In this document: positions 25,661 through 34,160 of the stretch, piece after piece | Layout: each line of letters starts with the position of its first letter | How positions within the stretch are numbered: position 1 is the stretch's first letter | Source of the DNA: BJGO01 sp964640655 | Lineage (GTDB): Bacteria; Bacteroidota; Bacteroidia; Chitinophagales; UBA10324 | Direction: 5' to 3' | NCBI GenBank assembly: GCA_964640655.1 | Contig: CAZXFT010000027.1 | Location: 1 to 34,183 of the forward strand | DNA length: 34,183 bases | Translations under genes and position numbers: made by a program | The notes under the pieces: model-generated | What the model saw: the letters and a program-made list of their open reading frames with translations, nothing else | Database searches by the model: none | What the model was told of the DNA's origin: nothing

Positions 25661-25685
25661 AACTATACTGCAATCAATAATTTTG
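25655..25685 (+). promoter_or_regulatory. Candidate Bacteroidota-type promoter of hppD
   Basis: TTTT (25655-25658), 19 bases, then TAATTTTG (25678-25685), a match to the TAnnTTTG -7 box at the usual spacing. The implied transcript start leaves a short A-rich leader (about 17 bases) before the hppD ATG at 25708. Confidence 0.55.
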
Positions 25686-25707
25686 TACCAATAAAAAACA
25701 AAACAAC

Positions 25708-26829
25708 ATGGAAACAATTACACAAGCTGCTCCTACAAAACAAGATTTCCTGCCATTGCTTGGTACCGACTACGTGGAATTCTATGTAGGTAATGCAAAA
25801 CAGGCAGCTCATTACTATCGTTCTGTTTTCGGGTTTCAACCAGTGGCATATGCCGGCCCCGAAACAGGTGTGAAGAATAAAGTATCTTATGTACTGAGAC
25901 AAAACAAAATCACATTTGTATTTACAGCATCATTAGTTTCTGATTCTGAAATTGCAGCACATGTCAATAAGCATGGTGATGGTGTTAAAGTATTAGCCCT
26001 AGGTGTGAACGATGCTTTCGATGCTTATGAGCAAACGACCAAACGCGGAGGCAAATCTTGTTTGAAACCATCTGTAATGAGTGATGAGCATGGGGAGATT
26101 CGAATGTCAGGTATACATACTTATGGTGATGTGGTGCATTTCTTTATTGAACGCAAAAACTATAAAGGCACATTCATGCCAGGATATGTTAACTGGAAAC
26201 CTGAAGGCTCTTTTAAAGAAACCGGATTACTTTACGTTGACCACTGTGTTGGAAATGTAGGTTGGAATGAAATGAATCCATGGGTAAAGTTTTATGAAGA
26301 TGTTCTTGGATTCACTAACATTCTTTCCTTCGATGATAAAGATATTTCAACAGAGTACTCTGCATTAATGAGTAAAGTCATGAGTAACGGAAATGGTTAT
26401 GTGAAATTCCCAATCAACGAACCGGCAGAGGGTAAAAAGAAATCTCAGGTTGAGGAATATCTGGATTATTATAAAGGCCAGGGAGTACAACACGTTGCAA
26501 TGGCAACAAACAACATTATAGAAACTGTCACACAACTGCATAACAATGGATTGGATTTTTTAATGGTTCCAACTTCATATTACGATGAACTCGAAGCACG
26601 TGTAGGCAAGATAGATGAAGACATTAAAACTCTGGGTAAGTTAGGCATACTGGTTGACCGCGATAATGAAGGATACTTGTTACAGATTTTCAGTAAACCT
26701 GTAGAAGATCGTCCAACTTTATTTTATGAAATCATACAGCGAAAAGGAGCCCGTTCTTTTGGCAAAGGAAATTTTAAAGCTTTATTTGAAGCGTTAGAAC
26801 GCGAACAAGAGTTACGAGGCAACTTATAA
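25708..26829 (+). CDS. hppD: 4-Hydroxyphenylpyruvate dioxygenase
   Basis: A 373-residue non-haem Fe(II) enzyme that turns 4-hydroxyphenylpyruvate into homogentisate in tyrosine degradation. It has two vicinal-oxygen-chelate domains. The iron ligands are H179 in LYVDHCVGNV, H262 in GVQHVAMATN and E341 in PTLFYEIIQR, with spacing close to that of known HPPDs. Its own promoter is recognisable upstream. Homogentisate breakdown yields fumarate and acetoacetate, linking it to ScoAB just upstream, but homogentisate dioxygenase and fumarylacetoacetase are not in this window. Confidence 0.95.
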   Translation: METITQAAPTKQDFLPLLGTDYVEFYVGNAKQAAHYYRSVFGFQPVAYAGPETGVKNKVSYVLRQNKITFVFTASLVSDSEIAAHVNKHGDGVKVLALGVNDAFDAYEQTTKRGGKSCLKPSVMSDEHGEIRMSGIHTYGDVVHFFIERKNYKGTFMPGYVNWKPEGSFKETGLLYVDHCVGNVGWNEMNPWVKFYEDVLGFTNILSFDDKDISTEYSALMSKVMSNGNGYVKFPINEPAEGKKKSQVEEYLDYYKGQGVQHVAMATNNIIETVTQLHNNGLDFLMVPTSYYDELEARVGKIDEDIKTLGKLGILVDRDNEGYLLQIFSKPVEDRPTLFYEIIQRKGARSFGKGNFKALFEALEREQELRGNL

Positions 26830-26831
26830 TT

Positions 26832-27251
26832 ATGATTTTCGGAATTACGTTCTCTAAGGCAACTGCTCTCACCATAGCCGTTGCCTTTTTAATTTGTATC
26901 TCACTAACTTCTTCAGCACAAAATCAAGTGTTGATGAACAGACTTTGCAAATCCTGGAATCTGATTAAGATTAACAACACTATTACAAAATCTATAGAAA
27001 CAGCTCCGGCAAATTTCAAACTGGTTATTCATTCAGATCATACACTTGAGCAAGGTATGTTCCCGGATGGGGTTATTAAATCTACGTGGACCATGAATGA
27101 ACAAAGTATGACACTGAATATCACAGACATTAATACCAATCTGCAATATAATTTAAAAGTATTGCGAATTACCGGCGATGAACTCGAATTACAGGATAAT
27201 AACAATAACGAACCTGCCATCATTTACTATCGCGCTGAAGCCGATCAATAA
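26832..27251 (+). CDS. Secreted lipocalin-like small protein
   Basis: A 139-residue protein with a signal peptide (about 12-30, ending SSAQ). The mature domain has LCKSWNLIKINNT near the start, FKLVIHSDHTLEQGMFPDG, then STWTMNEQSMTLNI and YNLKVLRITGDELEL. This resembles small lipocalin-like proteins of Bacteroidota that start with a short W motif and end in hydrophobic strands. The ligand and role are unknown. It starts 2 bp after hppD and probably shares its transcript. Confidence 0.6.
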   Translation: MIFGITFSKATALTIAVAFLICISLTSSAQNQVLMNRLCKSWNLIKINNTITKSIETAPANFKLVIHSDHTLEQGMFPDGVIKSTWTMNEQSMTLNITDINTNLQYNLKVLRITGDELELQDNNNNEPAIIYYRAEADQ

Positions 27252-27913
27252 AAAGACATCAATTACTACATCACTTTTTTATTAGCATAACTTGATTAAT
27301 ATTTCATTGTTGTGAATTATAAATTTTTTCGAGCAATATTATGTAAATGAAACGTCTTAACATTTTTTCCAAAATGTAATTCGATGTTGTTGTTGAATTT
27401 CTATTTCACACTTTAACACAATAAATTATTTTACTGAGACAATAACTAAAATGCGTTATTAATATCTATAACGCACATGTTGTTTTATTTTTTGAACACT
27501 TTACATCAATCTAATTATTAGTCAAAGAAGTTGAAATCAATTTATTAATCATCGTTAAGTACTTGGAATAAGTATTACCAATACTCCTCATTCAGCAATA
27601 AAACACTTGCTTCATCACACCGAAATCAAATATTAATTTTAATACACAATTGACTGAAACACCTTACCATCAAGCTTTTCGTGGAATCAAAATAATCTTT
27701 TTTAACGTCAAACACCTTGTGCAATTGATGCCTGATTATTCATTGATGAGTTACTCCACCGCAATTTCACAAGCTTGTAATTGTTTAGTGTACTGCTGGA
27801 GTATGATCATGATGACAAGCCTTATTCACAAATTCTTGTGCATAATAAAGAGCATAAAAAATTTCTTTGTGTATCATTTACTACTTAATATTGGTCAACA
27901 AAATTTTTTAACT
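27252..27913. other. AT-rich 662-bp intergenic region
   Basis: No convincing gene lies here. The strand is rich in short A/T runs. A perfect 8-bp inverted repeat, TGCGTTAT / ATAACGCA (27452-27459 and 27468-27475), with an 8-base spacer looks like an operator or a hairpin. An open frame from 27650 runs into the Lys-rich protein, but its upstream part has the composition of non-coding DNA. The region may contain the promoter and a long leader for that protein. Confidence 0.5.
27452..27475. promoter_or_regulatory. Perfect 8-bp inverted repeat (operator or hairpin candidate)
   Basis: TGCGTTAT-TAATATCT-ATAACGCA. Symmetric, in otherwise unstructured AT-rich DNA, 439 bp ahead of the nearest gene on the plus strand. 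No regulator can be named. Confidence 0.35.
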
Positions 27914-27997
27914 ATGGCTACCAAGAAAAAAGCTGCAAAGAAAGCTGCGAAAAAACCAGCAAAGAAAGCAGCAAAGAAAGCAGCAAAGAAAAAGTAA
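27914..27997 (+). CDS. 27-residue Lys/Ala histone H1-like basic protein
   Basis: The predicted protein has 14 lysines and 10 alanines plus M, T and P, arranged as repeating AAKK units. It resembles the tails of histone H1-like DNA-binding proteins (Hc1/Hc2 type, AlgP), but has no folded domain at all. The DNA is itself a short imperfect repeat (AAGAAAGCAGC units). A strong terminator begins 20 bases after the stop, which supports this being a real, expressed unit. It is shorter than most annotation tools accept. The likely role is nucleoid binding or charge neutralisation of nucleic acid or polyphosphate; this is inferred from composition only. Confidence 0.6.
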   Translation: MATKKKAAKKAAKKPAKKAAKKAAKKK

Positions 27998-28016
27998 GCT
28001 GATTTCTTTCAAGAGA

Positions 28017-28049
28017 AGCGGGATCGCGATTACGAGGTCCCGCTTTTTT
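28017..28049 (+). terminator. Rho-independent terminator of the Lys-rich protein gene
   Basis: AGCGGGA (28017-28023) pairs with TCCCGCT (28038-28044) around a 14-base loop, and a run of T follows (28044-28049). It is the only strong hairpin in the 178 bp between this gene and the SoxB-like gene. Confidence 0.85.
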
Positions 28050-28175
28050 ATTGTACCTATATCAACATCAGTTATTATTTGAGCGTGTATTTATTACTAT
28101 GCTGTCCTTTCACAATACATCGCCATGTCAATCCCCAGTATTTACATACACTTATCACTTCACAACATAACGCTG

Positions 28176-29948
28176 CTAACGAAACTCGTAATCGTAACCT
28201 TCTAACTGTGACAGTAATGTTGAAGGTGCATCGGTAGCCACAGCACGACCTTCTATCCTTGGAGTCACAGGTGAGTTCTTTGACAGATATTCACGCACAA
28301 TATCATGCATCAGGTGTCCGGTTTTTTTCGGGTTGCTAACTTTCTCTATTCTACAGAGTGTATCATCAGGATCACCTTCTCGTTCGCAGGCAAGTATGTT
28401 ATATAATGCATTCATGTCAATGGCTTTTCCTTTAATCGTTATGCTGTTTACCCTTTTACCCATATCATTCTTCATGGTAAAGTTGACTTTCATTCCTTTA
28501 AAACGAATAACCCATCCTCCAAATCGTTGTGCAGGATTTTTTGCAAATACATTATTCAACTCTTTTTCCATCCAATCCCATATTTGTTTGCCGGTAACTG
28601 TGGCGCGCTTTACTTCACTATTCACCGGAAACATGCTCCACAGGTAATCATTTGTAATTGTCGCAAGTCCTGACTTTTCATCTTTAACTAATGGCGGACA
28701 AAAACGAAACCCATTACTCAGAACCACATCTATATTATCTTTTTGATACTTCCACATCAAAGCATCAGTGAGCATGTTATCCATAGTGTTTTCAATAACA
28801 TAATAACGTACTAATGTTTCTTTACTGGTACCTATCACCTTATCCAACTCCTGATTAAATGGGGCTCGTACATCATCTACAATCTTAAGCATCTCCTCAT
28901 CTGCAGGATATTTTTCCGGATCAACATCAAGTAACTCGTAATGATGATCTTTAACAATCCCATTCTCGACAACTATATCCATTCGGGCAATGAATGATCC
29001 AAATGCACCAGGCTCTGTAACCTTTGCATACTTACCTTCAATAGGCTTTCGAACTCTTTCATGTGTATCAGCTCCCAAGATATAATCCACTCCCTGCACC
29101 TCTGCCTTATTAGCTAAATCAACCTGTTGAGCTAATCCCATATGTGTAACAAGAAACACCATGGCACATTGCTCATACTCTTTTAATAACTTAATATACT
29201 TAGCAACATTCAACTCCGGCTTAGTAAATGTGATACCATAACTATAAGCAGGTGACTGTCTTTTAGGTGTAAGCGGGTCATTGTAGCCGATGAAACCAAT
29301 CTTAATACCACCAATATTTTTTATCCAGTAGGGAGGAAATATTAGTTCACCCTTGAATTCATCGCCGGTATCGTGAAACATATTGGCGCATATTTTATTA
29401 CTGTTGTAACCGCCTAGGTCACGCCACATTATTTCCTTTCCATATACTACTTCCCAGTTGCCGGGTAATATTAAATCATAACCAATGTTATTTACTAATG
29501 AAACTATGCCTTTACCATTAGTTAACGCAGCAACACCACCACCTTGAAAGCAATCACCACCATCAATCAGTATTGTGTTATTCGGATTTTCTTTTTTAAG
29601 TGTATGCAACATAGATTTTAATACCGCAAATCCTCCACGCTTTTTATAAACCGCTTTTCCATCTTCCCAGAAGAACTCGTCGTGTGTATGCAACTGTGCA
29701 TGTATATCGGAAGTATGCAGCAGTGTTATCACCTCTGCCTTATTATTCTTTACCGCACTTGTTTTAAAAATTTCATCACGATGTAATGCATCTGAATCAA
29801 TGCCGCTGACAATACCGGAAGGTAAAACAGCACCGGCTGCTAACAACGAACTTTGTTTAAAAAATTTTCTGCGACTGTTTTCATCAGCAAACGATTGCTT
29901 CGTGTCAGATAGTTTTTTTTGATGTTGACAATCTTTACTGTTGCACAT
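28176..29948 (-). CDS. SoxB-like, Tat-exported metallophosphoesterase/5'-nucleotidase family enzyme
   Basis: A 590-residue protein with a twin-arginine signal (NSRRKFFKQSSLLAAGAVLP, about residues 24-43). A metallophosphoesterase domain follows: LLHTSDIHAQL, DGGDCFQGGG, THMGLAQQ and LGADTHERV supply the metal-binding Asp, His and Asn residues. GNWEVVYG stands where ordinary 5'-nucleotidases have GNHEFD; SoxB thiosulfohydrolases have a similar GHWEF. The C-terminal domain shows VRAPFNQELD and DVVLSNGFRF, also as in SoxB. It is the last gene of an operon with a split YeeE/YedE transporter, fitting a sulfur role. No soxA, soxX, soxY or soxZ is here, so the reaction may differ from classical Sox. 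Confidence 0.72.
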   Translation of the reverse strand: MCNSKDCQHQKKLSDTKQSFADENSRRKFFKQSSLLAAGAVLPSGIVSGIDSDALHRDEIFKTSAVKNNKAEVITLLHTSDIHAQLHTHDEFFWEDGKAVYKKRGGFAVLKSMLHTLKKENPNNTILIDGGDCFQGGGVAALTNGKGIVSLVNNIGYDLILPGNWEVVYGKEIMWRDLGGYNSNKICANMFHDTGDEFKGELIFPPYWIKNIGGIKIGFIGYNDPLTPKRQSPAYSYGITFTKPELNVAKYIKLLKEYEQCAMVFLVTHMGLAQQVDLANKAEVQGVDYILGADTHERVRKPIEGKYAKVTEPGAFGSFIARMDIVVENGIVKDHHYELLDVDPEKYPADEEMLKIVDDVRAPFNQELDKVIGTSKETLVRYYVIENTMDNMLTDALMWKYQKDNIDVVLSNGFRFCPPLVKDEKSGLATITNDYLWSMFPVNSEVKRATVTGKQIWDWMEKELNNVFAKNPAQRFGGWVIRFKGMKVNFTMKNDMGKRVNSITIKGKAIDMNALYNILACEREGDPDDTLCRIEKVSNPKKTGHLMHDIVREYLSKNSPVTPRIEGRAVATDAPSTLLSQLEGYDYEFR

Positions 29949-29969
29949 ATATCAATAGGTGAGTTGTGG

Positions 29970-30491
29970 TTAATGAGGTAAACGTTCGCGGACTAAACCA
30001 TATATCCAGGTTCCGGCTATTGCACTGATGAATGTGATGAGAACAGGAACGTAACCGTAACCAATCTGAGCAAAGAGTGGTCCCGGGCAAGCACCGGTAA
30101 TTCCCCAACCAAGTCCAAAGATTAAACCACCGAAAATCTGTCCTTTATTGAATTGCTTACTGTGTAGTTCAATGGGTTCTCCATAAATAGTTTTAATGTG
30201 CAGGCGCTTGATAAGTTGTACAGAAATTAATCCCACCATCACCGCAGATCCTATGATGCCATACATATGGAAGGCTTCAAGTCGGAACATTTCCTGAATG
30301 CGGAACCACGATACGATTTCGCCTTTGACAAATACAATTCCGAATACGAGCCCAACAGCGAGATATTTTAAATTATACCACCACGGGTGAACCAACACAC
30401 TTTCATTTATGCATTGAGCATCCAACGAGCGAACTTCAAAATCTGTGTTATTGTTCTCTATTGCAATACTGTTTGTGTTATTTGTTTCCAT
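29970..30491 (-). CDS. YeeE/YedE-type sulfur transporter, C-terminal half protein
   Basis: A 173-residue membrane protein with a polar N-terminus (about 1-35) and about four helices. The signature is GLGWGITGACPGPLFAQIG with C135, the second cysteine-bearing motif of YeeE/YedE transporters, which move thiosulfate in the characterised TsuA. The other half is encoded by the preceding gene, 5 bp away, so the two are likely to pair in the inner membrane. The downstream neighbour is the SoxB-like enzyme (21 bp). Confidence 0.85.
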   Translation of the reverse strand: METNNTNSIAIENNNTDFEVRSLDAQCINESVLVHPWWYNLKYLAVGLVFGIVFVKGEIVSWFRIQEMFRLEAFHMYGIIGSAVMVGLISVQLIKRLHIKTIYGEPIELHSKQFNKGQIFGGLIFGLGWGITGACPGPLFAQIGYGYVPVLITFISAIAGTWIYGLVRERLPH

Positions 30492-30496
30492 AAGAA

Positions 30497-31066
30497 TCAG
30501 AGTACCATTTTTAAAATGTAAGGAAGGATGAGATTAACCATGATGAAGCCACCTGCCATAAAACTAATAGTGGCAATTACTGATGGCCATTGTAAATTAC
30601 TGATACCCATAATCGCATGACCACTTGTACAACCTCCGGCGTAACGCGTTCCGAAACCCACCATAAAACCACCAATTACAAAAAATAATAGTCCTGTGAG
30701 ACTCAGTATGTTTTTTGTGTTGAAAATATCGTCAGGCATTAATCCACTAAAATCCTGAACTCCCTGTGATTGGAGTGCAGATATTGTATTTGGGTTTAAA
30801 TCTATTGGATCAGGACTTGCCAGAAATTGACCGGCAATAAAACCACCCAGCAATACACCGGCTACAAAATATAGGTTCCACACTTCCTTTTTCCAATCAT
30901 ACTTGAAGAATGGAATATTGGCAGGAAAGCAAGCGGCACACATATGTCTTAAAGAAGAAGATATACCGAATGTTTTGTTACCAATGATTAATAGTGTGGG
31001 TACAGTTAACCCAATGAGTATACCTGATACATACCAGGGCCATGGCTGTTGAAGAAGTTCAATCAT
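30497..31066 (-). CDS. YeeE/YedE-type sulfur transporter, N-terminal half protein
   Basis: A 189-residue membrane protein with about five helices. It carries the first conserved motifs: RHMCAACFP (C43, C46) and RYAGGCTSGHAIMG (C146). Together with the next gene this gives the three cysteine sites expected of a YeeE/YedE transporter, split into two polypeptides. It is the first gene of the three-gene operon; the divergent T9SS protein starts 160 bp away. The substrate is probably thiosulfate or a related sulfur anion, by family and neighbour. Confidence 0.85.
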   Translation of the reverse strand: MIELLQQPWPWYVSGILIGLTVPTLLIIGNKTFGISSSLRHMCAACFPANIPFFKYDWKKEVWNLYFVAGVLLGGFIAGQFLASPDPIDLNPNTISALQSQGVQDFSGLMPDDIFNTKNILSLTGLLFFVIGGFMVGFGTRYAGGCTSGHAIMGISNLQWPSVIATISFMAGGFIMVNLILPYILKMVL

Positions 31067-31226
31067 ATTATTTGGTTGATTTGGTTTAAAGAATTATTTG
31101 ATAAATGTAATCCGAGCTTGATGATCTTACTTGTAATTAAAGTTACAATTGCTTAAAATGCTCATGCAATCTAAGAATTATCATAAATTGCTCGTCAAAA
31201 CTTATCTATTTAAACACCTTAAAAGC

Positions 31227-34121
31227 ATGAACAAAAGTTACATTTCATTTTATTGTTTCATCATTTTCATTTTTCAAATTTTCAGCACTCGGGCTCAAAT
31301 CAGTTTTACTAATTCCAATTCTATGTTTCAAAGCACAGCCGTACATAGCGGCGTGGGAATGGTTGTGGCGGATTGGAATAACGATGGTCTTGATGATATC
31401 ATACGATTAGATCTTGGTAAAAATGCCATTGTAGAAGTTCAGTCATATGGTGGTCAATTTCAAACGATCTCTTTTGGGCAAATGGCTTCAAGTTCAGCAT
31501 GGGCTATGTGTGTGGCAGATGTGGACAAGAACGGTTATCTGGATATTATAGGAGGGTGGAATGGTTCGTGCAAAATTTTTAAGATAAGCAATGATGGCAC
31601 TACAGCTACACTTTACACACTTCCCAATTCAAACTTCTTTTTGCAAAACATAACCGCAGCAGATATTAATAACGATGGACATATTGACATCTTTACTTGC
31701 GATGATAATGGTGAAAGTTCAGTTTACCTAAATGATGGAAACGGAAACTTTGCAGAATCGAACATCATCAATTTTAACGTAACAGCCACCGACGATTCCG
31801 GAAACTATGGCAGCGTTTGGACTGACTTCGACGGCGATGGCGACTTTGATCTATATATAGCCAAATGCAGGCAAGGTGTTAACAGTCCAACTGACGGAAG
31901 ACGCATCAATGTCTTGTTTGTAAATAATGGAAATGGAACATTTACAGAAAATGCCGCAGCAGCTAACATCAACATTGGAGCTCAAACCTGGACCGCATCA
32001 TTTGGTGATATAGATAACGACGGTGATATGGACTTAATGCTTACTAATCACGATGTAGCAAGTATGATTTTAGAAAACAACGGAAGTGGAGTTTACACCA
32101 ACATTACTGCAACAACGGGTTTTAATATAAATGACATCATACCTATACAAAGTGTGTTTGCCGATTTTGATAACGATGGTTACTTAGATATTTTAGTTAC
32201 CGGCACCAATTCGCGTTTGTTTCGCAACAACGGCAACAAAACATTCACCCTTGTTACAGGTTTATTTAATTCCAACAATATGGAATCTTTTGCTGTGGGT
32301 GATTTAGATCACGATGGTTTCATAGATGTATATGCCGGCTACGCCAATATATATACAACTCCCACAGCAGTTGACGATGTGTTGTGGCTAAATAATGGCA
32401 ACAACAATAACTACATCGGATTCCGATTAAGCGGAACAACATCAAACAAAGATGCCATTGGTGCAAAGGTGAAAATATATGGCCCCTGGGGTGTGCAGGT
32501 GCGAGAAGTGCGTGCCGGCGAAAGTTATGGCACTTGTAATTCGTTTAAACTTCATTTCGGAATTGGTGGTGCTACAAGTGTTGATTCGGCAAGAATATTT
32601 TTTCCGTCGGGTGCTACACAAAAACTGACCAATCTTACTACTAACAGATACATTCACGTAATCGAGAACACCTGCGTGTCGGTAAACCCTTTAATTGCTC
32701 TCAATGGTGTGCAGGTGATTTGTCCCGGTTCCTCGGTACAGTTAAGTGCCCCGGAAGGAATGAATTACTTATGGTCTAATGGTGCAACAACTCAAAACAT
32801 CAATGTGTCGTCTGCCGGTAATTATTTCTTAAGATTAACCTCAACAAACGGATGCAGAGAATACTCCGGGTTTAAAAACATTCAAAACGGACAATCATAT
32901 AGCGTATCTGTATCTGTTTCAAAATGTCCGGGACAATCGCATACCCTACCTAATGGCTCTTCAGTTAATAGTGCTGGTACTTACCCTGTAACACTCACCG
33001 CAGCAAATGGATGCGATAGTATAGTTACTACACAACTCACTTATTTACCTGCACCACAAATTTCAAACAGTGTTAATCCTACCACTTGCGGATTGCCAGA
33101 AGGAAGTATCACTGCCAATGTAAGCGGAGCAACAGGACCATATACATACCTGTGGAATACAGGGGCCACATCAACAAGTATTAGTGCTTTGAGCAGCGGT
33201 ACTTATACCGTTACAGTAACTGCTTCCAATAGTTGCAGCAGTTCACAAAGTTCAATAGTTGCAAGCAGCGTATGTCCTCAGTTAACGGGGCACAGCATCA
33301 GTAACATTACTCAAAATTCTGCCTCTGTTAACTGGCCTGCATATGCTTGTGCCAAGAAGTATCGTGTGATATTAAAAAAATCGGGAAGCGGTAATTCAAC
33401 AACATTTACAGTTGCTGCTCCGGCAACATCTTTCAATCTGACAAACCTTGATGTGAACAGCACATATCAGGTACGTATACGCATACAGTGCTCGCAAAAC
33501 GGAACGGTACTATCAACTATATCTCCCATCATCAATTTTACTACTCTAAACTCTCAGGGAGTAGCTTGTGTACCGCCGACTAATATTAGCAACAGCACCA
33601 CATCCAATACAGCGACAATTACATGGACACCGGTAAGCGGTGCGTTATCTTACAATCTAAGGTATCGCTTGATAGGTAACACTTCCTGGACGGTGGTTTC
33701 GGGAATCAATGGTGGCTTTTCATCCTATACCATTAATAATCTGAGCAGCTCTACTGCATATGAGTTTCAATTGCGCACGAAGTGCAATGCTAGCCCCGAT
33801 GAGTTTTCGGCATTCACTGCTACTTTCAGTTTCACCACTGCAGCACAACGCCTGAGTGAAAGTATTTCTGCCATGCAAATTTCAGTATTACCCAACCCTG
33901 CTTACGAAATGGTGAATCTAACTATCGAAAGCAGTAACCCATCTGCGATGAGCATTCGAATTTATGATTTACTGGGCAGGGAAATACTTTCTGAAAATAT
34001 CACAACACCTGAAGCAATTACAGCAAAGCAATATACACTCGACGAGTGGAGCAAAGGATTATACCTGATATATATAGAACAGGGGGAACAGGTTGAAGTG
34101 CGAAAGCTAATGAAGCAATAA
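31227..34121 (+). CDS. T9SS-secreted FG-GAP/UnbV/fibronectin surface protein
   Basis: I start at the ATG at 31227 (964 residues) because it opens directly into a signal peptide, MNKSYISFYCFIIFIFQIF, ending TRAQ. The open frame runs 26 codons further upstream, but that part looks non-coding. Seven FG-GAP/VCBS blades with Ca-binding loops follow (DWNNDGLDD, DVDKNGYLD, DINNDGHID, DFDGDGDFD, DIDNDGDMD, DFDNDGYLD, DLDHDGFID), then an ASPIC/UnbV domain (GAKVKIYGPWG). After it come an Ig-like region and a SprB-like repeat (YTYLWNTGATSTSI). Two fibronectin III domains and a type A T9SS sorting domain (SVLPNPA, DLLGREI, KGLYLIYI) complete it. It is a large cell-surface or secreted adhesion or binding protein. 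Confidence 0.93.
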   Translation: MNKSYISFYCFIIFIFQIFSTRAQISFTNSNSMFQSTAVHSGVGMVVADWNNDGLDDIIRLDLGKNAIVEVQSYGGQFQTISFGQMASSSAWAMCVADVDKNGYLDIIGGWNGSCKIFKISNDGTTATLYTLPNSNFFLQNITAADINNDGHIDIFTCDDNGESSVYLNDGNGNFAESNIINFNVTATDDSGNYGSVWTDFDGDGDFDLYIAKCRQGVNSPTDGRRINVLFVNNGNGTFTENAAAANINIGAQTWTASFGDIDNDGDMDLMLTNHDVASMILENNGSGVYTNITATTGFNINDIIPIQSVFADFDNDGYLDILVTGTNSRLFRNNGNKTFTLVTGLFNSNNMESFAVGDLDHDGFIDVYAGYANIYTTPTAVDDVLWLNNGNNNNYIGFRLSGTTSNKDAIGAKVKIYGPWGVQVREVRAGESYGTCNSFKLHFGIGGATSVDSARIFFPSGATQKLTNLTTNRYIHVIENTCVSVNPLIALNGVQVICPGSSVQLSAPEGMNYLWSNGATTQNINVSSAGNYFLRLTSTNGCREYSGFKNIQNGQSYSVSVSVSKCPGQSHTLPNGSSVNSAGTYPVTLTAANGCDSIVTTQLTYLPAPQISNSVNPTTCGLPEGSITANVSGATGPYTYLWNTGATSTSISALSSGTYTVTVTASNSCSSSQSSIVASSVCPQLTGHSISNITQNSASVNWPAYACAKKYRVILKKSGSGNSTTFTVAAPATSFNLTNLDVNSTYQVRIRIQCSQNGTVLSTISPIINFTTLNSQGVACVPPTNISNSTTSNTATITWTPVSGALSYNLRYRLIGNTSWTVVSGINGGFSSYTINNLSSSTAYEFQLRTKCNASPDEFSAFTATFSFTTAAQRLSESISAMQISVLPNPAYEMVNLTIESSNPSAMSIRIYDLLGREILSENITTPEAITAKQYTLDEWSKGLYLIYIEQGEQVEVRKLMKQ

Positions 34122-34131
34122 GTTCTAATGA

Positions 34132-34160
34132 AAAGAGGCAACCGTAATGGTTGCCTCTTT
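34132..34160. terminator. Strong terminator after the T9SS protein
   Basis: A 12-bp perfect stem AAAGAGGCAACC / GGTTGCCTCTTT with a 5-base loop, followed by AGTTTTG, starting 10 bases after the stop codon. The stem's A-run lets it work on the other strand as well. Confidence 0.92.

Noticed and set aside
27650..27913. Upstream extension of the Lys-rich protein in the same frame
   Set aside because: Starts at TTG, and its cysteine-, isoleucine- and phenylalanine-rich content matches the AT-rich spacer, not a protein. The ATG at 27914 gives a coherent basic peptide.
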